Part shown: positions 28,691 to 40,429 of the stretch, piece by piece
How the letters are laid out: each line of letters opens with the position of its first letter
Numbering within the stretch: position 1 is the stretch's first letter
Origin: Benincasa hispida
Lineage: Eukaryota > Streptophyta > Magnoliopsida > Cucurbitales > Cucurbitaceae
Direction of reading: 5' to 3'
Assembly (NCBI RefSeq): GCF_009727055.1
Contig: NC_052354.1
Location: 46,944,263-47,008,262 of the forward strand
Length of the DNA stretch: 64,000 nucleotides
The notes under the pieces: generated by a model
The model's input: the letters and a program-made list of their open reading frames with translations, nothing else
Database searches by the model: none
What the model was told of the DNA's origin: nothing
Made by a program: the position numbers and the translations under genes

Positions 28691-29728
28691 AACCTATTGT
28701 TCATTAGAGGATCAGTAGGAACTTAAGAAACAAGACGTAATCTTGGGGTTAAAACAGACATTTGACCCAACCGTTATTACGAACAACCTGTGAAGGGTCG
28801 ACTTACTAATTATCCTTAAATCATGTGGACATAATATATCTATAGTGAAGGGAGTGCAACTATGAACTTTAGTGGAGTGACCCATTAGTTAATGAATGAG
28901 GATTAATTTGGTGTAAAGAGTTTAGCCAATTAATCTCGGACCGTTGGAGCCCATGATCTGTAGATCTGCGAGTTCCCTCTACTAGCTCGTAAATGGATTA
29001 GTTTTAGAGTAGCGTGATAAGTTAATTTGAAAAGTTCAAATTAGAATTAAGGAAATTAGTAATTATATGAGATATAATTACGTGTTTAATTTTAGAAATA
29101 AATGGAATTAGAGAATTAATTAATATTATTAGAAAATTAATTTATGAAATTAATTTTGTAAAATTAATAAATATTTTTCAATTTTGAAAAACAAAATTGA
29201 TTTGAGAAATAAAAATTAAAATTGAGAAAACAAAAAATTGAAATGTGAGATTTCTCCACTACTCATTCAACTAGCTCACACTAAACCCACTTAAATTTTG
29301 CTTCAAATATCAGAGCATGAGCTATATCTCATGCAACCATCTTCTTTGCATGAAAGTCTTGCAATAAGTAGAGAAGACAAAAGTGTAATTGAGGCATGCA
29401 TCAATTGAGTTTTTGCTTAAAAATTCGAGTTGAAGAAGTTATTTTGCAAGTGGGTTGTTGCAGTGAGTTCTTATCCAAGTTTCCTTCATCAAACTTATTT
29501 TGAGTCCCACAAATCAATTTAAAGCTCCAAGAGAATAGTGGAGAAGTTCTTGAGGTGGTTCTCAATGAGGTTTGGAGAGAATTTGCAGCTGATTTCGAGA
29601 TGAAAGAAGTTCTACAAAGGTATTGCCTGAAACCCTCTTATTATTGTGTGAGCATGCTTTATTTATAGCCAAAATTAATGAATTAGAATACTTATTGATC
29701 CTTATTGCTTCCGCTGCAAGCTGATACA
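28691..29728 (+). repeat. 5'-truncated copia LTR, plus orientation
   Basis: The stretch from 'tgttcattagaggatcagta' onward parallels the middle of LTR A (31401 onward), with the same order of phrases ('ctgtgaaggg', 'tttagtggagtgac', 'ccgttggagc'). It ends near GCTTCCGCTGC and GATACA at about 29728, like solo LTR 52606-54493 read on its minus strand. The first ~800 bp are missing. It runs head-on into the minus-strand coding fragment at 29730. Confidence 0.6.
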
Positions 29729-29729
29729 C

Positions 29730-30585
29730 TCCTTCATCCTCTAGACCCATACTCTGCAGGTGACCCTCAAACACCTTAGCTGTGAGAGCCTTTGTAAACA
29801 GATCAGCAACATTGTGCTCCAAAGCTATTTGCGTGACGAGCACGTCCCCTCAATCCAGAATTTCCCAAATGAGAAGATACTTTCGCTCTATGTGCTTTCC
29901 GCGCTTGTGACTCCCAGGCTCTCGGAAATTAGGCACAACACCACTATTATCACAATAAAGGGTGATGAACTTAGACATATTTAGAACCAGTTCTAGATTA
30001 GTTAGGAATTTTCTGAGCCATACAACTTTCTTAGCAGCTTGACAAGCCGCTAAGTACTGAGCCTCCATAGTAGAATCAGTAATGCACCCCTATTTGATGC
30101 TCCTCTAGACTACTGCCCCTCCGTTGAGAGTGATCACTAATCCTGATATGGATTTCCTAGAATCCTTATCAGTTTGAAAATCAGAGTCTGTGTATCATGT
30201 AAGGATCAAATCCTTAGAACCATACACAACATGCAATCCCTCATTCTCCTAAGATACTTGAGGATTTTCTTAACAACGTTCCAATGATCATATCCCCGAT
30301 TAGACTGATATCTACTGACTATCCCCACTGTATAACAGATGTTAAATTTAAGACATAACATTGCATACATAGGGCTACCAACAACCGATGCATAGGGGAT
30401 CCGTCTCATTTCCTCAACCTTTTGAGGTGTCTCAGAACACTATTTCTCAGACAAAATAACTCCATGCCTGAAAGGGAGTAAACTCTTCTTGGAGTTCTGC
30501 ATCGAAAACTTGACAAGCATCTTATCAATATATGATGCCTAAGATAGGGCTAGCATTTTATTCTTTCGATCTCTAAAGATCTGAA
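29730..30585 (-). pseudogene. copia RNase H and RT C-terminal fragment
   Basis: Minus-strand pieces in copia order: RT C-terminus (YIDKMLVKFSMQNSKKSLLP, then RRIPYASVVGSPMYAMLC and IVSRYQSN), then RNase H (MEAQYLAACQAAKKVVWLRK, LYCDNSGVV, SHKRGKHIERKY) and the tail HNVADLFTKALTAKVFEGHL. Several stops separate them. The fragment is cut upstream exactly where LTR A begins (30586), so copia A inserted into, or recombined with, this older element. Confidence 0.85.
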
Positions 30586-32538
30586 TGTTGGGGTTGGTAC
30601 CCTAAATCTCGTAAGATTCTATAGTTTATAATTGTATTATACAAACATTTTATTTACTTAATAAAATATGAGATGTTTTATTTCACATTTAGTAGCATTA
30701 AACCCACAAACCAATAAACAAACATCCCATTTATTTATTTAATAAAATATGAGATGTTTTATTTGAGATTTAGTAGCATTAAACCCACAAACCAATAAAC
30801 AAACATCCAATGTTATCTTTTAACTTAAACATGTATATAGAGATCGATAGGTGGATCATGTTTAAGTGTAAACTAAATGGTCTGTAGTAGATGGATAAGA
30901 CTGGATACCGTATCTGGCAACATTGCGAGTACGACCCACTTTGTAGATGTTACAATTGTTGTGAAGTGCTACAGATGAACTGATCTTGATCATTCATGTG
31001 GAGACATGTGAGCGGGGATATTCTATACAAAGGAGTTTGTATAAGATCGGACCACGAAATGACTAGTCTCATTATATAATGTCATCTATAATGGAGACTT
31101 ACATTTCACTAGGACGACCATAGGGTACCTTACTTGAATCTTGAGTGAGTTGTAAGGCAGTCCTTTGATTTGCATGGGTGAGACTGGCCATATCGCCAAC
31201 TTAACAAACCTACCATTTTGGGGATTCGTTTGATTGGGGAGTTGGGAACGCTACTACATAAGTCGAAATTCACTCCTTTTCCAAGGTAGGGTTAAGTAGA
31301 TAAATTGCTCTCTTAAGGGCTGATTTCGGGGCATGAAAAATATGGTGCCACACCCTCTCCTTGCCCAAGAGGATTTTAGTCATAGTTGGACTATAATTTA
31401 TTGTTCATTGAAGGGATCAGTAGTACTTAAGAAGTTAGATGTAACTACTGGGGAAAAATGATAATTTTGGTCTAGCTGTACTTACGAGCAATTTGTGAAG
31501 GGTTATCACCCTGTTGATTGGTTATATCCAATGGACATATAAATATATATGTAGTGCAAATAGTGCAGTTGTCGGGCATCGGTCTTTAGTGAAGTGTCCG
31601 ACAGTTAATAGATGTTGGGTAAATTAATTATTCAAGTACCGTTGGAGCTTAAAGGTACAGGTCCATGAGGTCCCTTCTGTAGCTCAATGGGGATTTATGA
31701 GAATCAATTATGATTTAATTTGAATAGTTCAAATTAATTGTTGAGGAAATTAATTATATGTGATATAATTAATTTAATTTAATTATATATAAGATATAAT
31801 TATTATAATGTATTTGATACATTATAATATAAATTTTATTTGAGAGGATATAAATATTTAAATATGATTCATATATTAATTATGTGAATTGTATTCATAT
31901 TATTAAATTTAATATAAAATGAGATTTATATTAAATATTGTTGTTGAGAGAATTAAATTATAGGTTATATTGTATTGAATACAATATTAAACTATAGGTT
32001 ATATGTTATATTTGATATAATATATAGTTTAATATATATTATATGATAAAGTGATTATCATATAAATATATATTAATGTTTTTATTAAAATTAATTTTAT
32101 TTTAGAAAAACAATTTTAGGGATAGAGTTTCTCTCTTCTACGTGTTAATGGGAAAATGTTGGTTGATTTTTTTTTATTCATCATCTTCTTCCTGCTTTAT
32201 GTTTTTACAGAAGGGTTATGTAATAGTGGATCTCTCAACTCTCTTCTTCTCTCTTAATTCTTTCTCTCACCAAAAAGCCAGAGCCCACATATTCCTAGAT
32301 TCTCATCCTAGAGAATACTAAGGAAATCAAGTACTGGTGTCCTTGTGGGGCTTCGAGTTCATGATTTTTTGCAAGGAGGATAAACGTGAAGAAATTGTCT
32401 TTTATTTTTCCTTTTAGTATGTTGTAATTTATCTGAAATGCATAGTATTATGTTTCTTCTGTAAAATTGTTAATTTTGTAAAATTTGGGATTTGGGTCCG
32501 ATCCCATTTTTGCTCAAAGACTTTCAACAATTTCTTCA
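30586..32538 (+). repeat. LTR A (5' LTR of copia copy A)
   Basis: A TG...CA LTR of 1953 bp starting TGTTGGGGTTGG and ending CTTCA, two bases before the primer-binding site. Near the start there is an almost perfect 81-bp tandem duplication (about 30643-30808). The 3' part (31740-32060) is very AT-rich with small palindromes. No 3' partner LTR in series with it was found. Confidence 0.8.
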
Positions 32539-32540
32539 AT

Positions 32541-32552
32541 TGGTATCAGAGC
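32541..32552 (+). promoter_or_regulatory. primer-binding site of copia A
   Basis: TGGTATCAGAGC, the standard motif complementary to the 3' end of initiator tRNA-Met, two bases after the LTR. Equivalent sites stand at 43078 and 48382, and a mutated one at 59503. Confidence 0.9.
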
Positions 32553-34833
32553 GGGATTTTTTTCCTAATTTTCGAAATTAATTTTACAGTTTAATGGTGG
32601 AATTTAAGCATTCTTTATTTTCATGTGATGAATTTTTAAGAATGTGTTGGTTTAAAATTATTGGATGTCTTCAGGATTGGTGCTTTATCGCTTTGTTTTT
32701 ATAATTTAATTTGTAAGGGCCCATGTTTTGGGACATATAATTATGGTCGAGTCTGTATTTTTGTGTTCTTGAGTCGTTCTTGGCTGTTCCGGTCGTATTC
32801 CGAAGAAGTCTAAACCAAATTAGGTGGCGAAACGAAGTAGATCGCGTTGTATAGTGGAAACTGTACTGTAGTGTTGCAACATTGTGCCCTAGCATTACAA
32901 CGCCGTGAAGAAGAACAACGCTATGTTCTTTCCATAATGTTGCAACATTGGGCACAACATTGCAACGCTCCGAGACGAAAAAAGAAAACCGGTTCTTGTT
33001 CGATTTGGTTTGTTGCTCATTTGGTTCGCTTGCGGTTCAATCAGATCGAGCGGTTCAGGTCCGGTTCGAACGTTGGATGGTTCGGTTTGAGCGGTTCAAG
33101 GCCTGGTTCGCTTATTTTGAACCGGTTGACTTTGATTTATGTAATAGATAGTTACTTTGATTGATTAAATTAATATAAGTGTTATTTTATTAATTATGCA
33201 TTTGATGTATGATTTTTATTTAAATATATAAATCATATTGTATGTCATATAATTTACATCCCACCATAGGTTATGCATTTAATTTCATGGGGCATTTACA
33301 TTATAAGTGTTATAATGTATATAATTGCATGATTTGATTAATATGGCATGCTCATGCATCATATAGTATAAATGTTATAACATATGCATGCATGCATTAA
33401 TAAGATATACATGCATCAATCATATTATAAGAGTTAAAATATAGTGTATGGTTGTATGTATGAATGTATGTTATTATTTAATTCATTACTTTAGTATATA
33501 AATATTATGTTAGTAATTGAATGGAATTGCGTGAAGCATGTCACCACTTTAGGATATTTTATAATTGTTATAATATTACCAAAGTATGCTTTCACATGCA
33601 ATGTATGGTTTTAATTAATTTCTTTCTTTTCTTTTCTTTTCTTTTTTTTTATAAAAGTTATAATTAAACGAAATTAGAAATTAAAATCAATAATTCAGAA
33701 TTTCATGCAAACCTTATGTTTAAGTCATCTTGTAAAATAGTTTTAAAATATGATTCATATAGACCTAAGATCACTTTTTTAATGAGATTAGAAATTTAAG
33801 TTTAATATTTTAATCAGTTTACTGATTCTTAATTAAAAGATTAAATTTGTAACAAATGTATCTATAAGAGACCTTTTATCTAAGGTTTGTTCTACCTAGG
33901 CTGAGGTATTTAAGTTGACGGAAACGTAACACCCCTACCTGGGAACTTTTCTGAAAAGGTGAATTAGTTAGATTCGTTACAAACATGCAATGTTTGATTA
34001 AAGTTGATTAAAATGTTTAAGAAATATTAATCAAAGTTTTTAATTATCAAAAGTAAGTGTTATTTTTTAGAAAATTAAACAAATACTTAGTCAAAATATG
34101 TAGGCGGATTTTCCTAAGTTAATAAACCCAAGGTAAAACGCTTAGTGAGAGGAAAATGGGGTATATGATACTTCATTTTTCCTCTTCACGTTTCTCCCTA
34201 AATGTTCACACTGTGAGATCTATACTCGACCTCGAGGCACCTTGGGTATCCTCCTACAGATGGTGTATATATAGATCAATACCAAGGTGAATGGATAGAG
34301 CGTTTATAGTAAGTGGGAGCGGGACAAGTGTCAATTGATTCCTCGATCTCTCTCATTAGTTTGAAGTAATGTTTCATGCTCAGCCTCGAGTCACCTTGAG
34401 TGTCCCCCTATGGATGGCATTTTGCATGATGTTTTATTCAAACTCCAGAAATGGATAAGGGTTACATTAGTTTTTGGCCCAATTGATTTTTTCCTACAGT
34501 TGGCTCATTGGGGCAAAACTCTAGAATCTAAAATGAGAGGTTACACTTATAAGAAATGTTAAGTGAGTTTAACAATTTCTGGACCAAACAATGATGACTC
34601 ATAATTACAGTAACAAGGAGTTGTTATGTCTATTGGTTGAGATAGTCTCATTTCAGTGAAGGGGCACACGATCTCCCTACGGTGGCTTTTGTCCTATCTC
34701 ACTAAAACATCATTGCAAAATAGATATCACTTACGATGCATTAGATTATTTCTCTAAAATTGATTGGTTTTTCTAAATGGGTTAATATATGATATACTAA
34801 TATAAATATTTTGTATAGTTTCAGTAATTTATT
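32553..34833 (+). other. long non-coding leader of copia A
   Basis: About 2.3 kb between PBS and gag with no coding frame. It holds, in order: a repeat cassette based on 'ttgcaacattg' (32845-32985), an AT-rich middle, a block conserved in all four copies of this family (33862-33970), and a pair of similar modules (34222-34262 and 34378-34425). A splice-acceptor-like 'tttcag' stands at about 34820, just before gag. A (TTTTC)n run lies at 33621-33650. Confidence 0.6.
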
Positions 34834-35544
34834 ATGACTTCCATGACTTTAAATATATTTGCCGACGAAAAACTAACGGGCAAAAGTTATACAACCTGGA
34901 AAAACACAATCAACACTATACTGATCATCGATAACCTCCGTTTTGTCCTTATGGAGGATTGTCCTCCTAATCCTGCTCCAAATGCCACTCGAAATGTTCG
35001 GGAAGGCTTGAGTGTATTTCTTGGTAAGCCTTACAGAAGTCTCGGCCAAGAAGCATAAGCCTATGATCACTGCTTGTGAGATCATGGAATCCTTGCGGGT
35101 GTTCTTCAGACAATCGTTCACACAACTCAGGTACAACGCTCTTAAACACATCTTCAATGTCCATATGCAAGAAAAGGCATCTACTATAGAACATGTTCTC
35201 ATCATAATGGTCGACTTCAACGTGGCGGAGATGAATGGGTCTATCATTGATGAAACCTGTCAGGTTAGCTTCATTTTGGAATCTTTACCTGAAAGTTTCC
35301 TACAATTTCGTAGCAATGTTATTATGAACATGATTGACTACAATCTGACCATATAGCTCAATGAACTTCAAAATTTTCAGTCCTTGATGATAAGCAAGGA
35401 ACAAAAGGGAGAGGAAAATGTTGCCTCATCCTCAAAAAAGTATGCAAAGGATTCTTCCCCTGAAACTAAGTCTGTGCCTTCTTCTTCTGGCACCAAAAAG
35501 TGGAAGAAGAAGAAAAGTGGAAAGGGGATAGCACTTTGGTTATT
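34834..35544 (+). pseudogene. copia A gag, frameshifted and truncated
   Basis: UBN2-type gag. It starts MTSMTLNIFADEKLTGKSY and continues TTWKNTINTILIIDNLRFVL. A frameshift lies near 35007. The other frame then gives LKHIFNVHMQEKASTIEHVL, the ETCQVSFILESLPESFLQF core and a KKWKKKKSGKG basic tail with one internal stop. The expected zinc knuckle is missing because X-family sequence begins at about 35545. Capsid and nucleocapsid function is lost. Confidence 0.8.
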
Positions 35545-36373
35545 GATGACGTAAATTAGGGAGATGCAATATGCTTCTAGTCTCTTAGGCAGTTAGTTGT
35601 TGTTGATTTTACTCAGACAAGTATTGCGTCCGCTTATAGACAAGCGTTGTTACAGCTTCACACTAAGCAAATAAGGTTTTCTCACAACACTCACGCAACA
35701 TACACCTCCTTGGTGTTTGCTAAATGCTTTATAATCCTATGCTACATGATTAAGTATGCGATACTCTAACAGTCTCACTAAGTGATGCAATGAAAGTTAG
35801 GGATACTAAGTAAATGAAGATGGATATGGAATTGAAGGAAATATAGAAATGCATTGATCACAAAGTGTATTAATTCCTTAAGCCAAAATGTAATACAATA
35901 CAATATAAGGAAAGGAAAGAAATGGAAAGGCTAGCTGCAAGTAATGTCTTCCTTCCAACAGATGTGTGTCAAGGCTGCCGGTAGTGCAATGGAAGGCGGT
36001 GGAGCAGACTCTCTCGAGCTCTGACTCCGACGAAGACTTCAGTTGTCACTCGGAATGGATGAAAGAGATGAAGAACTCTCAAGCTTTCTTCTCACGCTTT
36101 GGTCTGGATCACAAGGATCCACCCGAAGGTGGAAACTTGGATAAATTGAAATTTTGCTCAACGGCTTCTATTTATAGAGCTTGATCACCAACAGCATTAA
36201 TGGACCTGCTTTGATTCTGACATTTACGATGCGATGGTCCTTTTCTGAATCTCTGCTGCTAACGGTGTGGTAGGTGAAATGTCAACATCATCTTTTGATA
36301 CTTCTGAGGTATACGTTCATGTTGCATTTCACCAACCTTGCGTTCATCCCTCTACTATGGTTATCATTATGTG
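35545..36373 (-). repeat. X-family repeat copy 1, partial
   Basis: Minus orientation. From right to left: GCG-rich upstream part, TATA-like CTATAAATAG (about 36167-36176), a conserved downstream region, then 'tattgtattgtattacattt' near 35885-35910. The same order appears in copy 3 (38400-39100, plus strand) and copy 4 (57050-57500). The terminal ~200 bp is missing. Short frames inside it are not proteins. Confidence 0.55.
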
Positions 36374-38071
36374 TGATGACATGCTGATATGCATGTCATC
36401 TTAGGCCTTTTATTTAGAATTATGAAGGTTGTTAGGCAGAATATGCATCGATCATGCGAGCAATTCATGAGAAAAAGAGTTTGCGTTGACGGAATTACGT
36501 TGTGCACTCAAGTTTCCTCAGCGGAATCCAAGTGTAAATTCCTCTGAGTTTCCTGGTAAGTCCAGGGTCGATCACAAGGACTTGTGAAAATAGTTTGCGT
36601 TGATAATTTTCTTATGAAAACTTTGCGGTAACCGGTAAATGAATAAGGTGGTTGGTTTGTTGTTGCGTTATTGAAAATAATAATAAATGTAGCAGAGTTC
36701 GAAAAGAGTTGGCAACGGGAGATACGATGTATATGCGGTGAACGGGTTAAAAAGTATGTTGGCTAACACTTCCTAGGTTGCGTTCATGCCTTGCGATCAT
36801 GCAACATGCATACAATAGTAAACCACCTCTCGGCGTGAATGCCACGACTTCTAAGGCTAGAACGCATGCGATAAATATGTGATAAGTCTACAGGGTTTAC
36901 ACATAAACCTCTATTTCTATTTATGCGATGACAACATGACATTCATACAAATATGCGACCGCATAATATCATTCCTATTCCTAGGTTGCAAGCGATGCAC
37001 GTTGACAAACAAAGCTTATCTCTAAGTCCCTATTTCTTGTTTATGCAGGCCTAATCTTGCTCTTTCAAGTCAGATTCTAACCTAGCTCTCTCGAGACATT
37101 AGGTTCTTTCTTTAGATTCTCTCTCGAGCAACTCTAAAGGGATGTTTCGCATAGCATAAAACAAGACAATCGCAAACAATGAACTTCCTAGATCATGTTA
37201 GCTTAGTTCCTCTCAACCCATTCAACTAGTTTAGCTACTCATGTGTATTAAGAGAGTGAGCAGATATAGAAATATAGAAATACAATTTCTTGCCACCAGG
37301 AGTTACACTATTCTACTCGTGCTCTAATGATATTCTCGCTTTCGCGAGAGTCAACCCACTCTTCTCTAGCTTTCTTGCCACCAGGAGTTACACTATTCTC
37401 GCTTTCTTGCCCCAAGGTCCTCTCTCGAGCTACCTTAGACGATCTTCGACATCACCACTCTTCTCTAGCTCCGCCGTGTAATGAAAAAGAGAACTATGAA
37501 CAGAGGTGTGAACTTGTAAGGTGATGAAGTAGTTGACTGCTTAACCCCTTCTCTGAAGAATGCAATTGGTATTTATAGGGCATCGATAGTGAAAGGCGGC
37601 TTCTCTCTCCTGGCTGTACAGTTGGGACTGCTTTAAATCCTGACTGATGCACTGGATAGTTGTCACCGATAAAGCTGGATGTATTTTATGACCATTATCG
37701 GCTATCAACTTAATTTGGATTCGACTGCTTTCAACTTTCTGTCCCGTCGATCTTAATTGTCCTTTTGTCCGGATGCGTCCACCATGTTGCGGTGATTCTT
37801 CTTGGGTGAGTATTTGCGAGCGCGATCAACACAAAGTCTTGCGGTGAAGTTGCGCTCGACCGATGAATTCCTATGATCGCAATCTCTGCAATGCGTTAAC
37901 GCATATTCTGCACAAAAAATAAAAAATTAATAGTTCCAATGCGTTGACTCACGCGACCGCAATATTATAGATTTTATGCTTAATGAACATAATTTATCAT
38001 TTTTCATTAACGCAATCAAACATTGTTTAATAATTTAGCACTATGATAACGCGTATTTCTGCCTGTTATCA
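36374..38071 (-). repeat. X-family repeat copy 2, both termini present
   Basis: TG...CA bounded non-coding unit of 1698 bp. The left terminus carries a perfect hairpin (stem GATGACATGC at 36375-36384, loop of 6, partner to 36400). The right terminus has GATAAC...GTTATC. On the minus strand there is a TATA-like CTATAAATA at about 37570. Two 85-bp-spaced copies of 'tgccaccaggagttacacta' lie at 37291 and 37376. A CTCGAG-containing block (37090-37140) is shared with copy 3. It looks like a solo LTR or another non-autonomous unit; no coding frame is recognised. Confidence 0.55.
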
Positions 38072-40429
38072 ATCAGTATATCAAATCTCAGCTAACCCAT
38101 TACTTTGCGTTAATTATGCGTCCAATGGTCTATTTTTGTAGCCAATGCAGGAAATAAACGCAAATGCGGAAACAGACCATCGTATAGACAATCGCATGCG
38201 GAGAAACACTCCATCACAAGGCAAACGAATCAATCAATGTATGGATGTTGCGGTAATTAACTGTATGCGTCCATTGCATGGGAGTTACGCTCGTCAAGCG
38301 ATTGCGTTCATCATGAAGAGTTGTGATGTTAAGTGAATGCGGCCATTAAATGACTGCGGCTACGCGACAATGCATTCTAATGGTATCAACGCATCTAGCT
38401 CGAGAAAATCCAAAGCTGATGCTGACATTTCACTTACCGCGCCGTTGGTGGCAGAGGTTCAGAAAGGACTAACACGCCGAACGTCAGACTCAGAGCAGTG
38501 CATTTAATGCTGTCGGCGATCCATACTCTATAACTAAAAGCTTATGAGCAGAAATTCAGATCATCCGGGGAGGATCCTTGGATCCGGAGATTATCCCTTA
38601 ACCAGAGGTTTCCCCCGCGATCTAGACGAACTACGTGAGAAGATGCTGAAAGTTCTTCACCTCCTTTATCCATTCCGAGTGATGACCGGAGCTAGATCTT
38701 GAGAGAGTCAGCTTCTTCACCCATCCATGGCACCACTGGCAGCCTTGACGCACATTCGCTGGGAGCAAATCTTTGCTTCTAGTCGGTCATTTCTTTTCCT
38801 TTCTTTTTTCATATTGTATTGTATAACATTTTGGAATTAAGAAATTAATACAATGTGTTTTTCAATGCATTTCTCTTTTCCTTCGACTTTATCTCCATCT
38901 TCTTTGCTTAGCATCTTTACTTTCATTGTAACACTTAGTGGGATTGCTTGGGTATTGCATACTTAATCATGTGGATTAGGGATATGAAGCATGTAGCAAA
39001 CGAGGTATGCATTGCGCGAGTATGTGAGTAACCTTATTTGCTTAATGTGAAGCTGCTGCAATGCCTGTCTATAGGCTAACGCATTGCTTGTCTATGAGTG
39101 AAGTCAGCAACAATCAACTGCCCAAGAGGGTAAGTGGTTGGTCACATTAAGTAATGTATGCGTTGTTCACTAGGGATAGTAACAACCTTGCATCAACCAA
39201 GTTCATGCGTTTGTCTTGTCTTATATTGTGCCCTACACCCCTTTAGAGCTACTCGAGAGAGAATCTAAAGAAAGAATCTAATGACTCGAGAGAGCTAGGT
39301 TAGAATCCAGAATCGAGAGAGCGAGATTAGATTGGTATAAGCAAGAGATAGGGACTTAGAGTTAAGCCCTACTTGTCAACACTGCATCGCATGCATCATA
39401 GGAATAGGAAGGATGATATGTGGTCGCCTTGTTTGTGTATCATCGCATAGACTAGAATTAGAGGCTTATGTGTAGCCCTATAGACACCTCTACACATATC
39501 ACAGGCGTTCTAGCATTAGAAGCAGTAGCATTGGCATCAAGAGGTGGTTTACTATTGTATGAGTGTTGCATGATCGCATTAGCTTGCATTAACTAGGGTT
39601 GCCCTTGCGATCACTCTTAAGTTTTGCAATGAAAACATCGTCGCATTTTATCTATTTTCCACACATTTATTTCATGTCAAGGCTTGTTGCCTCTCTACCT
39701 TTCATGCATATTCTCATTGCGTTGTATGATAAATAGGAGCAGGAGTAGGATTAATGTAGCAACATCTCCTTCATTCTTTTATTTATACTGCCGCATGCAC
39801 AATCACCACAAACATATAGTTACAAGTCCCTATGTTTGACCTCGAATTATCCGAGAAACCTGCGTTCATGTTATACTTGGCGTGAGCGCAAGAAAACTTC
39901 TAGCAGGACGCATGGTCATTGCATACATTCGTTAACGTAATTTTCATTCCAACGCATGACCATCGACGCATGGCTATCAACGCATATTTTAGGAACATGC
40001 ATCACATAATGCGTCCACGGGAAGTTGGTTGTTGAGTAAAATTGACTTCCAATTTCTGCGCATCAGTAGCCGCAATGTCCTTGCGATGACCGCATTTTCT
40101 CGATGGCCGCAACTTCTCTGTGATGAGTGCATTCGCTTGACGACTGTAACTTCTATGCGATGGATGCATGCAATTGATGGCCGTAACATCCATGCGTCGA
40201 ACGTATGCGTTCACCTTTGCGATGGAGAGATTCCCCACATGCGGTTGTCTTTGTGATAGCCCGGTTTACACATATGCGCATAATAGTAGGTTAGCTGAGA
40301 TTCTTGATGCCGATCGACGCAAACTCGTTTTCTCATGAATTCTTAACATATTCGCTGCATATTTTACTTAACCACCCTCATAATTCTAAATAAAAGGACT
40401 AAGATGACGTGCATTTCTGCCCGTCATCA
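38072..40429 (+). repeat. X-family repeat copy 3, inverted relative to copy 2
   Basis: Plus orientation. The first ~110 bp of the family terminus is lacking, then come 'atctcagctaaccca' and a long run of gcgt/tgcg-rich sequence, a TATA-like site near 38525, and 'tattgtattgtataacattt' near 38812. The right end (GATGACGTGC, loop ATTTCT, GCCCGTCATC, A) is a near-perfect terminal hairpin. The outermost 300-450 bp at the right are an inverted relative of the left (38142-38330 against 40250-40080). No protein-coding frame is supported. Confidence 0.55.

Noticed and set aside
32671..33164. Overlapping frames of about 100 codons on both strands
   Set aside because: They lie in the non-coding copia A leader and arise from the GC-richer repeat cassette and its flank.
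35966..36184. 72-codon acidic/serine-rich frame
   Set aside because: The same stretch in X copies 3 and 4 does not keep the frame, so it is not coding.
40002..40256. Overlapping frames of 66-78 codons in 'gcgt'-rich DNA
   Set aside because: Periodic short-word composition produces open frames in several phases; related X copies do not keep any of them.
36374..40429. X repeats as Helitrons because of end hairpins
   Set aside because: The hairpin sits at the very end next to CA, not before a CTRR terminus, and TC starts are absent; TG...CA bounds fit LTR-type ends better.
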